From contig NZ_CP060388.1 in NCBI RefSeq assembly GCF_014280435.1, positions 496,001-560,000 of the forward strand: 64,000 bases of DNA, written 5' to 3'. The notes under the pieces were generated by a model. The model did no database searches and was not told the DNA's origin. It was given only the letters and a program-made list of their open reading frames with translations. The position numbers and the translations under genes are program-made. The DNA is from Sphingobium sp. KCTC 72723. GTDB taxonomy: Bacteria > Pseudomonadota > Alphaproteobacteria > Sphingomonadales > Sphingomonadaceae. Shown in pieces: positions 26,682 through 35,364 of the stretch (its first letter is position 1; every line of letters starts with the position of its first letter).

Positions 26682-27467
26682 TCAGAATACCGGCATATTG
26701 GCCGGATCGTCCGCATCCACTGCCGGGATCGGCGTCACCGGCGAATGGATGCCGCACTCCACCTTGTCCCACCCGCGCCAGCGGCCTGCGCGCGGGTCTT
26801 CGCCCGGCATCACCTTGGACGTGCAGGGTTCGCAACCGATCGACAGATAGCCTTGCGCTTCCAGCGGATGGCGCGGCAGATCATGTTCGGCGAACCAGGC
26901 TTGCAGATCATCCTTGGTCCAGTCGCCCAGCGGGTTGATCTTGAGCAGCCCGTCCTCGACCTCGAACCGGGGCAGGTTCTGCCGCGTCACGGACTGGAAC
27001 GCCTTGCGCCCGGAAATCCAGGCGTCCAGCCCATCCTTGGCGCGCTTCATCGGCTCGACCTTGCGAATTTCGCAGCAGCCATCGGGATCATAGGACCAGC
27101 GCAGCCCCGTTTCATCCTTCGCCGCCAGCACGTCCAGCTTGGGCGTCACCGTCCGGCTGTCGGTAAAGCCGAACGCAGCCACCAGTGTGTCGCGATAGGC
27201 CAGGGTTTCGGCAAACATCTTCATCGTATCGACGAAGATGACCGGCACCGTCGGGTCCGCCTTCGCCACCAGATCGAGCAACACTGCGCTTTCCGTGCCA
27301 AAGGAGGAGACGACGGCCACATTGCCCGCCAATCCTTCGGCAAACACGCTTTTGAGCATGTCCAGCGTCCCCACGCCCGCAAAGCGCGCATTGAGCGCGT
27401 CGGCGTCGGCCTGAGTAAAGGCTGGGCGTGTGTCGATAATGTCGATCTGGCGGGCGGCATCAGCCAT
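26682..27467 (-). CDS. cysH: Phosphoadenylyl/adenylyl-sulfate reductase
   Basis: A 261-residue thioredoxin-dependent reductase making sulfite from activated sulfate. The P-loop-like SSFGTESAVLLDL opens the nucleotide fold. Two cysteine pairs (GCCEIRKVEP and GCEPCTSKV) would bind a [4Fe-4S] cluster, so it is probably the APS-using type. The catalytic cysteine is in VECGIH near the end. The ATG at 27467 overlaps the end of the DUF934 gene by 8 bp. It is the last gene of a siroheme/sulfite reductase operon. Confidence 0.94.
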   Translation of the reverse strand: MADAARQIDIIDTRPAFTQADADALNARFAGVGTLDMLKSVFAEGLAGNVAVVSSFGTESAVLLDLVAKADPTVPVIFVDTMKMFAETLAYRDTLVAAFGFTDSRTVTPKLDVLAAKDETGLRWSYDPDGCCEIRKVEPMKRAKDGLDAWISGRKAFQSVTRQNLPRFEVEDGLLKINPLGDWTKDDLQAWFAEHDLPRHPLEAQGYLSIGCEPCTSKVMPGEDPRAGRWRGWDKVECGIHSPVTPIPAVDADDPANMPVF

Positions 27468-27900
27468 TTTGTGTCTCCGGGTGCCGCTTGGCCCACACAG
27501 GGACGCGGCCGTCGATCGTCTTCTGATAGACGTCATCATAGCGATTGAGGGCGCGCTCCACGGCGGCATCGTCCAGCGCCTTGGCCGGATGGAAGCTGTC
27601 GAAGCCGCAGCGGCGCATCGCCACGATCTGGTCGACCAGAACATCGCCGACCGCGCGCAATTCGCCCTGATAGCCTGCCTCGCGCAATATCCGCGCCGCC
27701 GAATAGCCGCGCCCGTCGCCGAAGCCGGGGAAATTCACTTCGATCAGCGAGATGCGATCAAGGTGCGGCAGCAGCTCGCGCGCATCCTCGCCCGGTTCGA
27801 TGCGGACGGCCGTGGCGTTGGACTGTCCCGTGAAGGATTCGACCGTCACGGCCGGTTCCTGAGCTGCTTCGCCATCACGGAAGGACAGAAATTCAACCAT
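27460..27900 (-). CDS. DUF934 family protein (sulfur assimilation associated)
   Basis: A 146-residue soluble protein. The conserved core is IEVNFPGFGDGRGYSAARIL and GELRAVGDVLVDQIVAMRRCGFDSF. The family is nearly always encoded between cysI and cysH homologs and is presumed to help sulfite reduction, but its biochemical role is not settled. Several nearby Met codons make the start uncertain (27900 or 27909). It overlaps cysH by 8 bp; a REP-like repeat separates it from the cysI-like gene. Confidence 0.85.
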   Translation of the reverse strand: MVEFLSFRDGEAAQEPAVTVESFTGQSNATAVRIEPGEDARELLPHLDRISLIEVNFPGFGDGRGYSAARILREAGYQGELRAVGDVLVDQIVAMRRCGFDSFHPAKALDDAAVERALNRYDDVYQKTIDGRVPVWAKRHPETQNG

Positions 27901-27931
27901 GGATATCATTCCCATCCGTTCCACACACATT

Positions 27932-28018
27932 GTCATTCCCGCGAAAGCGGGAATCCATCTCCCGCGCTATCGGCAGGCGCCAGTTTGGAAGATGGGTTTC
28001 CGCCCGCGCGGAAACGAC
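27932..28018. repeat. REP-like palindromic repeat inside the sulfur operon
   Basis: ATTCCCGC/GCGGGAAT (27935-27942 with 27947-27954) and GTTTCCGC/GCGGAAAC (27996-28003 with 28008-28015) form two hairpins in one element. The core TTCCCGCGAAAGCGGGAA recurs near 53080 and twice around 62630-62710, so it is a dispersed repeat. Confidence 0.75.
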
Positions 28019-28043
28019 ATAGATTTTGTTGCGACGCGACAAC

Positions 28044-29675
28044 TCAACCATAGATCGCCTCCTTGAACGGCTTCATGCCGATGCGGCGATAGGTATCGAG
28101 GAAGCGTTCCCCGCTTTCCCGCTCCGCCAGATAGATGTCGGTGACCTTCTCGATCGCATCGACAACGCCATCTTCGGAAAAGCCCGGCCCGGTAATCTGG
28201 CCGAGCGAGGCATCTTCCGCGCCCGATCCGCCCAGCAGCAGCTGGAAATTCTCCACGCCCCTGCGGTCCACGCCCAATATGCCGATATGCCCGGCATGAT
28301 GATGGCCGCAGGCATTGATGCAGCCGGAAATCTTCAGCTTCAATTCGCCGATGTCCGCCTGCCGCTCCGCATCGGCAAAACGCGCCGCGATCTTCTGCGC
28401 CAGGGGAATCGAGCGTGCATTGGCCAGCGCGCAATAGTCCAGGCCGGGGCAGGCGATGATGTCGGTGATCAGGTCCAGATTGGCTTCGGCCAAACCGGCG
28501 CCGACCAGCTTCTGCCAGATCGCGTAAAGATCGCTCTTCTTCACATGCGGCAGGACCAGATTCTGCGCATGGGTGACGCGCAGTTCGTCCAGCGAATAGG
28601 TTTCGGCCAGATCTGCCGCCAGGGCGATCTGCTCCGCCGACGCATCGCCGGGAATACCGTCGATCGGTTTCAGGCTGATATTGACGATCGCATAGCCGGG
28701 TGCCTTGTGCGCCGCGACCTGCCGGTCGATCCACAAGGCAAAGGCCGGGTTGCTACGGTCGATCTCATCGCTCAGACCAGCTTCATAGGCAGGCGCGGCG
28801 AAGAAAGCGCGGATGCGCTCCAGTTCTGCGACCGGCGGGTTCAGGCCCAGCGCACGCATCTGCGCATATTCTTCCGCGACCTGCGCCTTATAGGCTTCCA
28901 CGCCGATTTCATGGACCAGTATCTTGATCCGCGCCTTATATTTGTTGTCGCGCCGACCGTAGCGATTATAGACGCGCAGACAGGCTTCCAGATAAGAAAT
29001 AATCTCATCTTCCGGCACGAAGTCATTGATAAGCGGGGCAACCATCGGCGTGCGTCCCATGCCGCCACCGGCATAGACTTCCGCACCGATCACACCGTCG
29101 CGCTCGACCAGTTTCAGCCCGATGTCATGCAGTCGCATTGCGGCGCGATCGTCATCGGTGGCGATCACGCAAATCTTGAACTTGCGCGGCAGATAAGTGA
29201 ACTCAGGATGGAAACTCGACCATTGGCGCAGCAATTCGGCCCAGGGGCGGGGGTCCGCCACCTCGTCCGCGCTGACGCCTGCATATTGGTCGGACGAGAT
29301 ATTGCGGATGCAATTGCCCGACGTCTGGATGGCGTGCATTTCGACCGTGGCCAATTCGGCCAAAATGTCGGGCGCGTCGGCCAGCTTGATCCAGTTATAT
29401 TGCAGGTTCTGGCGCGTGGTGAAGTGGCCATAGCCCTTGTCATATTTCGCTGCGATCTCGCCCAGCTTGCGCATCTGCTTGCCCGACAGCGTGCCATAGG
29501 GAATGGCGACGCGCAGCATATAGGCGTGGAGTTGCAGATAGAGGCCGTTCATCAGCCGCAAAGGCTTGAACTGGTCCTCGGTCAGCGCGCCGGTCAGGCG
29601 ACGCTCGGTCTGGTCGCGAAACTCCTCGACGCGGGCGTCGACGATGGCTTGGTCGTAACTGTCATAACGATACAT
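28044..29675 (-). CDS. cysI: Nitrite/sulfite reductase, siroheme [4Fe-4S] hemoprotein (CysI-like)
   Basis: A 543-residue enzyme. The siroheme/iron-sulfur ligands are in ACPGLDYCALA and GCINACGHHHAGHIG. The two ferredoxin-like halves (FTTRQNLQYNW and RVTHAQNLVLP) and the basic RNISSDQYAGV are typical. Given cysH, DUF934 and a siroheme methyltransferase in the same operon, the substrate is most likely sulfite (six-electron reduction to sulfide). Electrons presumably come from ferredoxin or a separate flavoprotein, as no CysJ is encoded here. Confidence 0.93.
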   Translation of the reverse strand: MYRYDSYDQAIVDARVEEFRDQTERRLTGALTEDQFKPLRLMNGLYLQLHAYMLRVAIPYGTLSGKQMRKLGEIAAKYDKGYGHFTTRQNLQYNWIKLADAPDILAELATVEMHAIQTSGNCIRNISSDQYAGVSADEVADPRPWAELLRQWSSFHPEFTYLPRKFKICVIATDDDRAAMRLHDIGLKLVERDGVIGAEVYAGGGMGRTPMVAPLINDFVPEDEIISYLEACLRVYNRYGRRDNKYKARIKILVHEIGVEAYKAQVAEEYAQMRALGLNPPVAELERIRAFFAAPAYEAGLSDEIDRSNPAFALWIDRQVAAHKAPGYAIVNISLKPIDGIPGDASAEQIALAADLAETYSLDELRVTHAQNLVLPHVKKSDLYAIWQKLVGAGLAEANLDLITDIIACPGLDYCALANARSIPLAQKIAARFADAERQADIGELKLKISGCINACGHHHAGHIGILGVDRRGVENFQLLLGGSGAEDASLGQITGPGFSEDGVVDAIEKVTDIYLAERESGERFLDTYRRIGMKPFKEAIYG

Positions 29676-29678
29676 GGC

Positions 29679-29975
29679 TTAAATCACCCACTTGCCGATG
29701 TCGGCTTCGGCGGTTTGAGGGATAAGGTCGGGGCGCACGGTCGGTCCCAATGCGCGGATGCGGTCCTTGATATGGGCGGGGCGAACGCCGTCGTCGGTGA
29801 TGGTCGCGTCGATCACATAGGCACCGACCACGCGCAGCGCCGCTTCCTCCGTCCGGGCCAGATCATCGCCCTTGTCGCCCACATCGGCCGCTTCGCGCAC
29901 CTGCCGCGACCAGCCATCGCCCGCCCACCAGATCACGTCACCGGACGACAGATCATTACCCGTCAAAATCTTCAC
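29679..29975 (-). CDS. DUF2849 family protein
   Basis: A 98-residue protein (MKILTGNDLSSGDVIWW start, DGVRPAHIKDRIRALGPTV end). DUF2849 proteins are small, mostly alphaproteobacterial, and are typically encoded between the siroheme methyltransferase and the sulfite reductase. The role is unknown; genomic position suggests help in cofactor delivery or electron transfer. It overlaps cobA by 4 bp and lies 3 bp before the reductase start. Confidence 0.85.
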   Translation of the reverse strand: MKILTGNDLSSGDVIWWAGDGWSRQVREAADVGDKGDDLARTEEAALRVVGAYVIDATITDDGVRPAHIKDRIRALGPTVRPDLIPQTAEADIGKWVI

Positions 29976-30775
29976 GAACGCATCTCCGCCCCATTATCCT
30001 GTCTTTGCGCCCACCCGGCCAGCACATCGCGCGCCAGCGCATAGGTCGCCACTTCGCCTACAACGATCAACGCCGGGCTGACCACCGCTTCGCGCGCCAC
30101 CATATCGCCCAGATCGGCCAGCAGGGTGCGCAGCGTGCGCATATCCGCGCGCGTGCCATTTTCCAGCACGGCGACCGGAATCGCGGGCGATACACCATCG
30201 GCAATCAGCTTGTCGGCAATATCGCTGGCAGTCGCCACGCCCATATAGATGACGAGCGTGCGGTCCTTGCCCGCCAGCCCCGACCAGTCCTGATCCGTCA
30301 GCCCCTTGCACTGGCCCGCCACGAAGGTCACGGCGCTGGCCGCATCCCGGTGCGTCAGCGGCAGTTGCGCCATCGCCGCGCTGCCCATCGCGGCGCTTAC
30401 GCCCGGCACGATCTCCACTGGCACGCCTGCTGCGCGACACGCTTCCATTTCTTCGCCGCCGCGCCCGAAAATGAACGGATCGCCGCCCTTCAGCCGCACG
30501 ACGCTTTCCCCCGCCAGCGCGAACCGCACCAGCAGCGCGTTGATCGCCTCCTGCGGCAGGGAATGGCGACTGCGCTGCTTGGCGACCGAGATAAGCTCCG
30601 CGTCCGGCGACGCCAGCGCCAATATGTCGTCGGACACCAACCCGTCATGCACGATCACGCGCGCATCGCGGATCAGGCGCACCGCCTTGATCGTCAGCAA
30701 TTCCGGGTCGCCCGGACCCGCGCCGACCAGATGGACGGTGGCGGGGTTGGCGGTAGCAGATGCAGTGTCAGCCAT
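29972..30775 (-). CDS. cobA: Uroporphyrinogen-III C-methyltransferase
   Basis: A SUMT enzyme of about 267 residues that methylates uroporphyrinogen III twice to precorrin-2, on the way to siroheme. Motifs are VHLVGAGPGDPELLT, VHDGLVSDDI, VRLKGGDPFIFGRGGEE and IVPGVSAAMGSAAMAQLPLT. There is no N-terminal CysG-type dehydrogenase/ferrochelatase, so these steps need another gene. Start is ambiguous (ATG 30775 or 30784; a TTG lies further upstream). First gene of the sulfur operon, coupled to DUF2849. Confidence 0.92.
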   Translation of the reverse strand: MADTASATANPATVHLVGAGPGDPELLTIKAVRLIRDARVIVHDGLVSDDILALASPDAELISVAKQRSRHSLPQEAINALLVRFALAGESVVRLKGGDPFIFGRGGEEMEACRAAGVPVEIVPGVSAAMGSAAMAQLPLTHRDAASAVTFVAGQCKGLTDQDWSGLAGKDRTLVIYMGVATASDIADKLIADGVSPAIPVAVLENGTRADMRTLRTLLADLGDMVAREAVVSPALIVVGEVATYALARDVLAGWAQRQDNGAEMRS

Positions 30776-30859
30776 GATCGCCATGTGGCGAAAAGGGCGG
30801 CCCAATTCAATTCAGAATGGGTATGCGGGGGATTAGGAAATGTTTTCCCCGTCTTTCCC

Positions 30860-32293
30860 TCAATCGCCCATCGCGCTGATGTCGATGTCCTTCAATCCCA
30901 CGCCGATTGTCGCGCGCGGCGTCTCGATCTCCGCCGACGCTACCGGATAGGCGCAATAATCCGCTGCATAATAGGCGCTTGGCCGGTGATTGCCCGAAAT
31001 CCCTACCCCGCCGAACGGCGCTGCGGACGATGCCCCATTGGTCGGCCGGTTCCAGTTGATGATGCCCGCCCGCACATTGGCCCAGAACTGATTATACTGG
31101 TCGGGCGACCCGCCGATCAGCGCGGCCGACAGGCCATAGCGGCTGTTGTTCGCCTCCGCGATCGCCTGCTCGAATGTTTCCACGCGGATCACCTGGAGCA
31201 GCGGGCCGAACAGCTCGACATCGGGGCGTTCCGTTATGGCGGTCACGTCGATGATGGACGGGCTGATGAAGGGCAGGCCTTTTTTGGGCCGGACCATATG
31301 CTTGATCGGCCGTCCGCCATTGCTCATCAGCCACAGGAAACTTTCGGTGAGGCCATCGGCGGTCGGATTGTCGATCACTGGACCCATATAGGGGGTCGGA
31401 TCGGCATGGGGATGATCGACGATCAGCCGGTCGGCCAGCTTCTTGATTTCGGCAATCAACGTATCGGCCAGGCTTTCCTTGACGATCAACCGGCTCGCCG
31501 CCGTGCAACGCTGCCCGGCGGACAGGAAAGCGGACTGCACCACCAGCACGGCGGCGGCGTTGATTTCGGGCGTGTCCCACACCACGACCGGATTATTGCC
31601 ACCCATCTCCAGCGCCAGTATCTTGCCCGGCTGCGCGGCGAACTGGCGATTGATCGCAAGGCCGGTCTGCGCCGATCCGGTAAATAATATGCCGCCCACC
31701 TGCGGATGCGCGGCCAGCGCCTTGCCATGGTCTGCCCCGCCCAGCAGCAGCCGCACAGCATCCATCGGCACCCCTGCCTCATGGTAGAGCTTCACCAGCA
31801 TCTCGCCCACCGCCGGGGTCTTTTCCGACGGCTTGAACACTATGGCATTCCCCGCCAGTAGAGCCGGGACGATATGCCCGTTGGGCAGGTGCGCGGGGAA
31901 ATTATACGGACCCAGCACTGCCATTACGCCATGGGGCTTGTGCCGCACCGACTGGCGCGCACCCATCGCCGCGTCCAGCCTTTTTTGCCCGGTGCGCTCG
32001 GAATAGGCGGCGATGGACACGTCCACCTTGCCCATCACGGCGGCCACTTCGCCGCGCGCATCCCATAATGGCTTACCGGTTTCGCGCGCGATCAGGTCGA
32101 CCAGCGCATCCTCATGTTTTCGCACGACGTTGACGAAGCGGCGCAGCGTTTCGATACGATAAGCAATCGGCTGCGCGGCCCAGCGTGGCCACGCTGCCTG
32201 CGCCCGCTCAACCTCCGCATCGACGTCGCCCGCCTCACCCTGCCACAACAGGGTGCCGGTGGCGGGTTCATGCGATGTCAGGGGTGCAACCAT
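30860..32293 (-). CDS. astD: Succinylglutamate-semialdehyde dehydrogenase
   Basis: A 477-residue NAD-dependent aldehyde dehydrogenase of the arginine succinyltransferase (AST) pathway. The AstD-specific stretch HKPHGVMAVLGPYNFPAHLP is clear. The catalytic cysteine is in SAGQRCTAASRL and the glutamate in LALEMGGNNPVVV. No other ast gene lies next to it here. The gap to cobA (30776-30859) is short, so some read-through into the sulfur operon cannot be excluded. Confidence 0.92.
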   Translation of the reverse strand: MVAPLTSHEPATGTLLWQGEAGDVDAEVERAQAAWPRWAAQPIAYRIETLRRFVNVVRKHEDALVDLIARETGKPLWDARGEVAAVMGKVDVSIAAYSERTGQKRLDAAMGARQSVRHKPHGVMAVLGPYNFPAHLPNGHIVPALLAGNAIVFKPSEKTPAVGEMLVKLYHEAGVPMDAVRLLLGGADHGKALAAHPQVGGILFTGSAQTGLAINRQFAAQPGKILALEMGGNNPVVVWDTPEINAAAVLVVQSAFLSAGQRCTAASRLIVKESLADTLIAEIKKLADRLIVDHPHADPTPYMGPVIDNPTADGLTESFLWLMSNGGRPIKHMVRPKKGLPFISPSIIDVTAITERPDVELFGPLLQVIRVETFEQAIAEANNSRYGLSAALIGGSPDQYNQFWANVRAGIINWNRPTNGASSAAPFGGVGISGNHRPSAYYAADYCAYPVASAEIETPRATIGVGLKDIDISAMGD

Positions 32294-32396
32294 AATCTAG
32301 CGATATGGCGGAAAAAATGAGCGGAAGGAAGGGGGCAGCAAAACAGGCTGCAAGGGCGCAGGAACGACATATGGCAACGCGGCATCCACTCGCCCG

Positions 32397-32903
32397 TCAG
32401 TCCAGCTTGTCGATATGAATATGGGGATAGGCGCGCTGAAACCGCTCTGCCCAGCGATCATAGGGCCAGGGGACCAGTTCCTCGTCGAAATAGGCCAGCC
32501 GCTCGCCATCCTTGCCATAGAGGCTCAAGCTATCATTCTCGCCGCGCAGGTCGACCCGGATGCTCGCGATCCGGGAAGGGTGCATACGCCCCGTGTCGCC
32601 CCGGCTACGCGCGGTGCGGTTCTTCCACCAGACAAGGTCGCCGCTGGTTGCCTCGACTGTATATCCACGGCTGGGATTGGCCAGCAGCAGGCCCAGCGCC
32701 ATCGCGGTCGCGCCCCATCCGATAATTCCGGCCACTGGAACCAGCCATGGCGCACAATCGCCGGATTCGTCGCAATTTTTGAGCGGATCGACGGTGTAGG
32801 CTGCCATGACGAATATCATGCCGACCAACAGCATGGCCCAGGCCGTCAAACCCCTGCGGGCGGAACGTTCGAAGGTCGGCAATAGGTCTGCGGTGGCTCT
32901 CAT
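32397..32903 (-). CDS. Hypothetical two-TM membrane protein
   Basis: A 168-residue protein. Two membrane segments (about 23-38, AWAMLLVGMIFVMAAYTV, and about 53-75, LVPVAGIIGWGATAMALGLL) flank a short loop with two cysteines (NCDESGDCAPW). A C-terminal PH-like basic/beta region of about 80 residues follows. I recognise no family. The ATG at 32903 precedes a basic N-terminus. Orientation differs from selO only by spacing; 32904-33056 shows no further gene. Confidence 0.6.
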   Translation of the reverse strand: MRATADLLPTFERSARRGLTAWAMLLVGMIFVMAAYTVDPLKNCDESGDCAPWLVPVAGIIGWGATAMALGLLLANPSRGYTVEATSGDLVWWKNRTARSRGDTGRMHPSRIASIRVDLRGENDSLSLYGKDGERLAYFDEELVPWPYDRWAERFQRAYPHIHIDKLD

Positions 32904-33056
32904 CGATGCTCGATCCGATCCGTGCGGAACGCCCCGGCTGGATGCCAGGCGCGGTCTGCAAAGCAAGGCACTATCCGGCGGCGTATGCGCCGTAATATAC
33001 CTGCCGATCGTTAAAAATCTCTGTGCGCCCGTCGGTGGCGGGCAGGAAGGCGGCTT

Positions 33057-34454
33057 TCACACCACCCCCGGTCCCGCCCCCAACGCATCCCCCATCCGCC
33101 GGATCGCCGCAACCTTGGCATGGAGCGGACGCCAATCATCGTCCGCGTCGATCGCGCGCCAGATCGCCTCGACTTCCTCGATATGCATGGAACAGGGCGC
33201 ATCATCGGCCCAATGGTCATGCGCCCGTGCGCCCGGCATGGCGTCGAACTCGCGCAACAAATCCGCAAACGCGCGCCATTCCGCGCCGCCATAGTCCGCG
33301 CCATCCCGCACCACCCCGCCGCGCCAGTCATGGAAGAAGCGGTCGATTTCGGTGCCAGTGGTTACCATGCCCCGCACGGCCGCTTCGATCATCGCGTTCG
33401 CGCCATCGCCCGGCACCACGCCCAACCGCCAGCAGAACCGCCGCGCCATCGCATCCCCATAAAGCGCCGGAAACCGTTCCAGTTGCGCGATCAGCGGCGG
33501 CGCATCGGTCAGCGGGCGCAATGACACCGCCAGTTGCGCCACGTCCCAATGGATCGCTTCGGCCTGCCGCCCGAACGCATAAAGCCCCTGATGATCGAAA
33601 TAGGCGGCCGTGAACCCCGCGTCCCACAGCGGCGTAAAGCGCCACGGCCCATAGTCGAAACTCTCGCCCGTCACGTTGATATTGTCGCTGTTCAGCACCC
33701 CATGCACGAAGCCCGCAACCATATAGCTGGCCGCAAGGTCCGCCGTTCGCTCGACCACGCGGCCCAGCAGTTGCGCTGCCGGATTATCGCCCGGCACTTC
33801 GTCATAAAGCTGCGTCAGCACATAATCGGTCAGCCGTGCCAGCAGCGGTGCGTCATCATGAAAGGCCGCGCGCTGGAACGTGCCGATGCGCATATGCGAA
33901 TGGGACAGGCGCACCATCGCCGCGCCGCGCGTCGGCGATGGCTCGTCATTGCGCTCCAGCGCTTCGCCCGTCTCGATGATAGAGAAGGTGCGCGATGTAT
34001 TGACGCCCAGCGCCTCCAGCATCTCGGTCGCCAGTATTTCGCGCACGCCGCCCTTCAGCGTCAGCCGACCGTCGCCCGCCCGGCTATAGGGCGTCGGCCC
34101 GGTCCCCTTGGTGCCAAGGTCCAGCAAGCGCCCGGCACCATCACGTAATTGCGCGAACAGGAACCCGCGCCCGTCGCCAATGTCGGGATTATAATGGCGA
34201 AACTGATGGCCATGGTAGCGCAACGCCAATGGCTGCGCCAGCGTGTCGGGCAGGGGGGTAAATCGCCCGAAATGCGCGATCCACTGGTCATCGCTCAACC
34301 CGTCCAGCCCCACGCTGGCGGCGGCCCGATCGTTGCGGAACCGCAACAGGGTTTGCGGAAAGTCCGCTGCCACGACGGGCGTGGCTATGTCGGGCATCAG
34401 CGCGTCGATTTGAATCGCGGGGCTGTAAATGGCGGCTTGCGGCGTCTTGCTCAT
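33057..34454 (-). CDS. selO: Protein adenylyltransferase SelO (YdiU family)
   Basis: A 465-residue pseudokinase-fold enzyme that transfers AMP from ATP to Ser/Thr/Tyr of target proteins, linked to redox homeostasis. Family motifs are RYHGHQFRHYNPDIGDGRG, LDLGTKGTGPTPYSR, RGAAMVRLSHSHMRIGTFQ and the metal-binding GVLNSDNINVTGESFDYGP. The C-terminus is shorter than in E. coli and ends without the CxxC/CxxU seen in some members. It is divergent from an alpha/beta hydrolase with only a 37-bp gap. Confidence 0.93.
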   Translation of the reverse strand: MSKTPQAAIYSPAIQIDALMPDIATPVVAADFPQTLLRFRNDRAAASVGLDGLSDDQWIAHFGRFTPLPDTLAQPLALRYHGHQFRHYNPDIGDGRGFLFAQLRDGAGRLLDLGTKGTGPTPYSRAGDGRLTLKGGVREILATEMLEALGVNTSRTFSIIETGEALERNDEPSPTRGAAMVRLSHSHMRIGTFQRAAFHDDAPLLARLTDYVLTQLYDEVPGDNPAAQLLGRVVERTADLAASYMVAGFVHGVLNSDNINVTGESFDYGPWRFTPLWDAGFTAAYFDHQGLYAFGRQAEAIHWDVAQLAVSLRPLTDAPPLIAQLERFPALYGDAMARRFCWRLGVVPGDGANAMIEAAVRGMVTTGTEIDRFFHDWRGGVVRDGADYGGAEWRAFADLLREFDAMPGARAHDHWADDAPCSMHIEEVEAIWRAIDADDDWRPLHAKVAAIRRMGDALGAGPGVV

Positions 34455-34491
34455 ACGGCGATATGGGGTCGGGAGGGCGGAAGGATCAAGC

Positions 34492-35364
34492 GTGAGCGGC
34501 TATAGCGACGGATATTGGTGGTCCCCCGATGGCCTGCGGCTCCATTATCGGGACTATGGCGGCGGTGCCGACGGTCGCCCGCCGCTGCTGTGCCTGCCCG
34601 GCCTGACTCGCAACGCGCGCGATTTCGAGCCGTTGGCGGCGCGGCTGGCGGGCGACTGGCGACTGATCTGCCCGGACATGCGCGGTCGCGCCGAAAGCGC
34701 GCAGGCCAAAGACCCGATGACCTATGTCCCGCTCACTTATTTGCAGGATATCAGCCGCTTGCTGGCGGACCTTGCCATCACCCGCTTCGTTGCCGTCGGC
34801 ACGTCGCTGGGCGGCATCATCACCATGCTGATCGCCGCGACCCACCGTGAATGGCTGGCAGGTGCGCTGCTCAACGATGTTGGCCCGACGCTGGACGAGG
34901 CAGGCTTGGCCCGCATCCGTTCCTATGTCGGGGTCAGCCAGTCGCACGCCAGTTGGGTCCATGCCGCCCGCGCGCTGGCGGAGGGGAATGGCGACGTCTA
35001 TCCCGCCTATGATCTGGAACAATGGCTGGTCATGGCCAAACGGCTTTACCGCCTCAACAGCGCCGGGCGCATCGTGCTGGATTACGATATGCGCGTTGCC
35101 GAACCGATCCGCGCGATGGGCGCTGCCGAAGCGGGCGTGGACATGTGGCCGGTCATGGCGGCCTTTCGCGACATACCCACGCTGATATTGCGTGGCGAAC
35201 GGTCCGACCTGCTGAACGACGCTACGGCGCGGCGCATGGCGGCGGATATTGGCGAAAGCGCGGAACTGGCGACGATCGGCGGCGTCGGCCATGCCCCTGC
35301 GCTGGACGAAACGGACGCGATCGTGGCCATCGACCGGCTGCTGGAGCGGGTTCTTCGTGGTTGA
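34492..35364 (+). CDS. Alpha/beta hydrolase
   Basis: A 290-residue serine hydrolase. The N-terminus (DGYWWSPDGLRLHYRDYG) fits the family. The nucleophile elbow is GTSLGGIIT. The acid is probably the Asp in LRGERSDLLN and the histidine lies in GVGHAPALDE. The GTG at 34492 was chosen because AAGGA precedes it by six bases; longer frames run over selO's start. It overlaps the next gene by 8 bp, so hydrolase and glycosyltransferase are co-transcribed. Substrate unknown. Confidence 0.85.
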   Translation: MSGYSDGYWWSPDGLRLHYRDYGGGADGRPPLLCLPGLTRNARDFEPLAARLAGDWRLICPDMRGRAESAQAKDPMTYVPLTYLQDISRLLADLAITRFVAVGTSLGGIITMLIAATHREWLAGALLNDVGPTLDEAGLARIRSYVGVSQSHASWVHAARALAEGNGDVYPAYDLEQWLVMAKRLYRLNSAGRIVLDYDMRVAEPIRAMGAAEAGVDMWPVMAAFRDIPTLILRGERSDLLNDATARRMAADIGESAELATIGGVGHAPALDETDAIVAIDRLLERVLRG

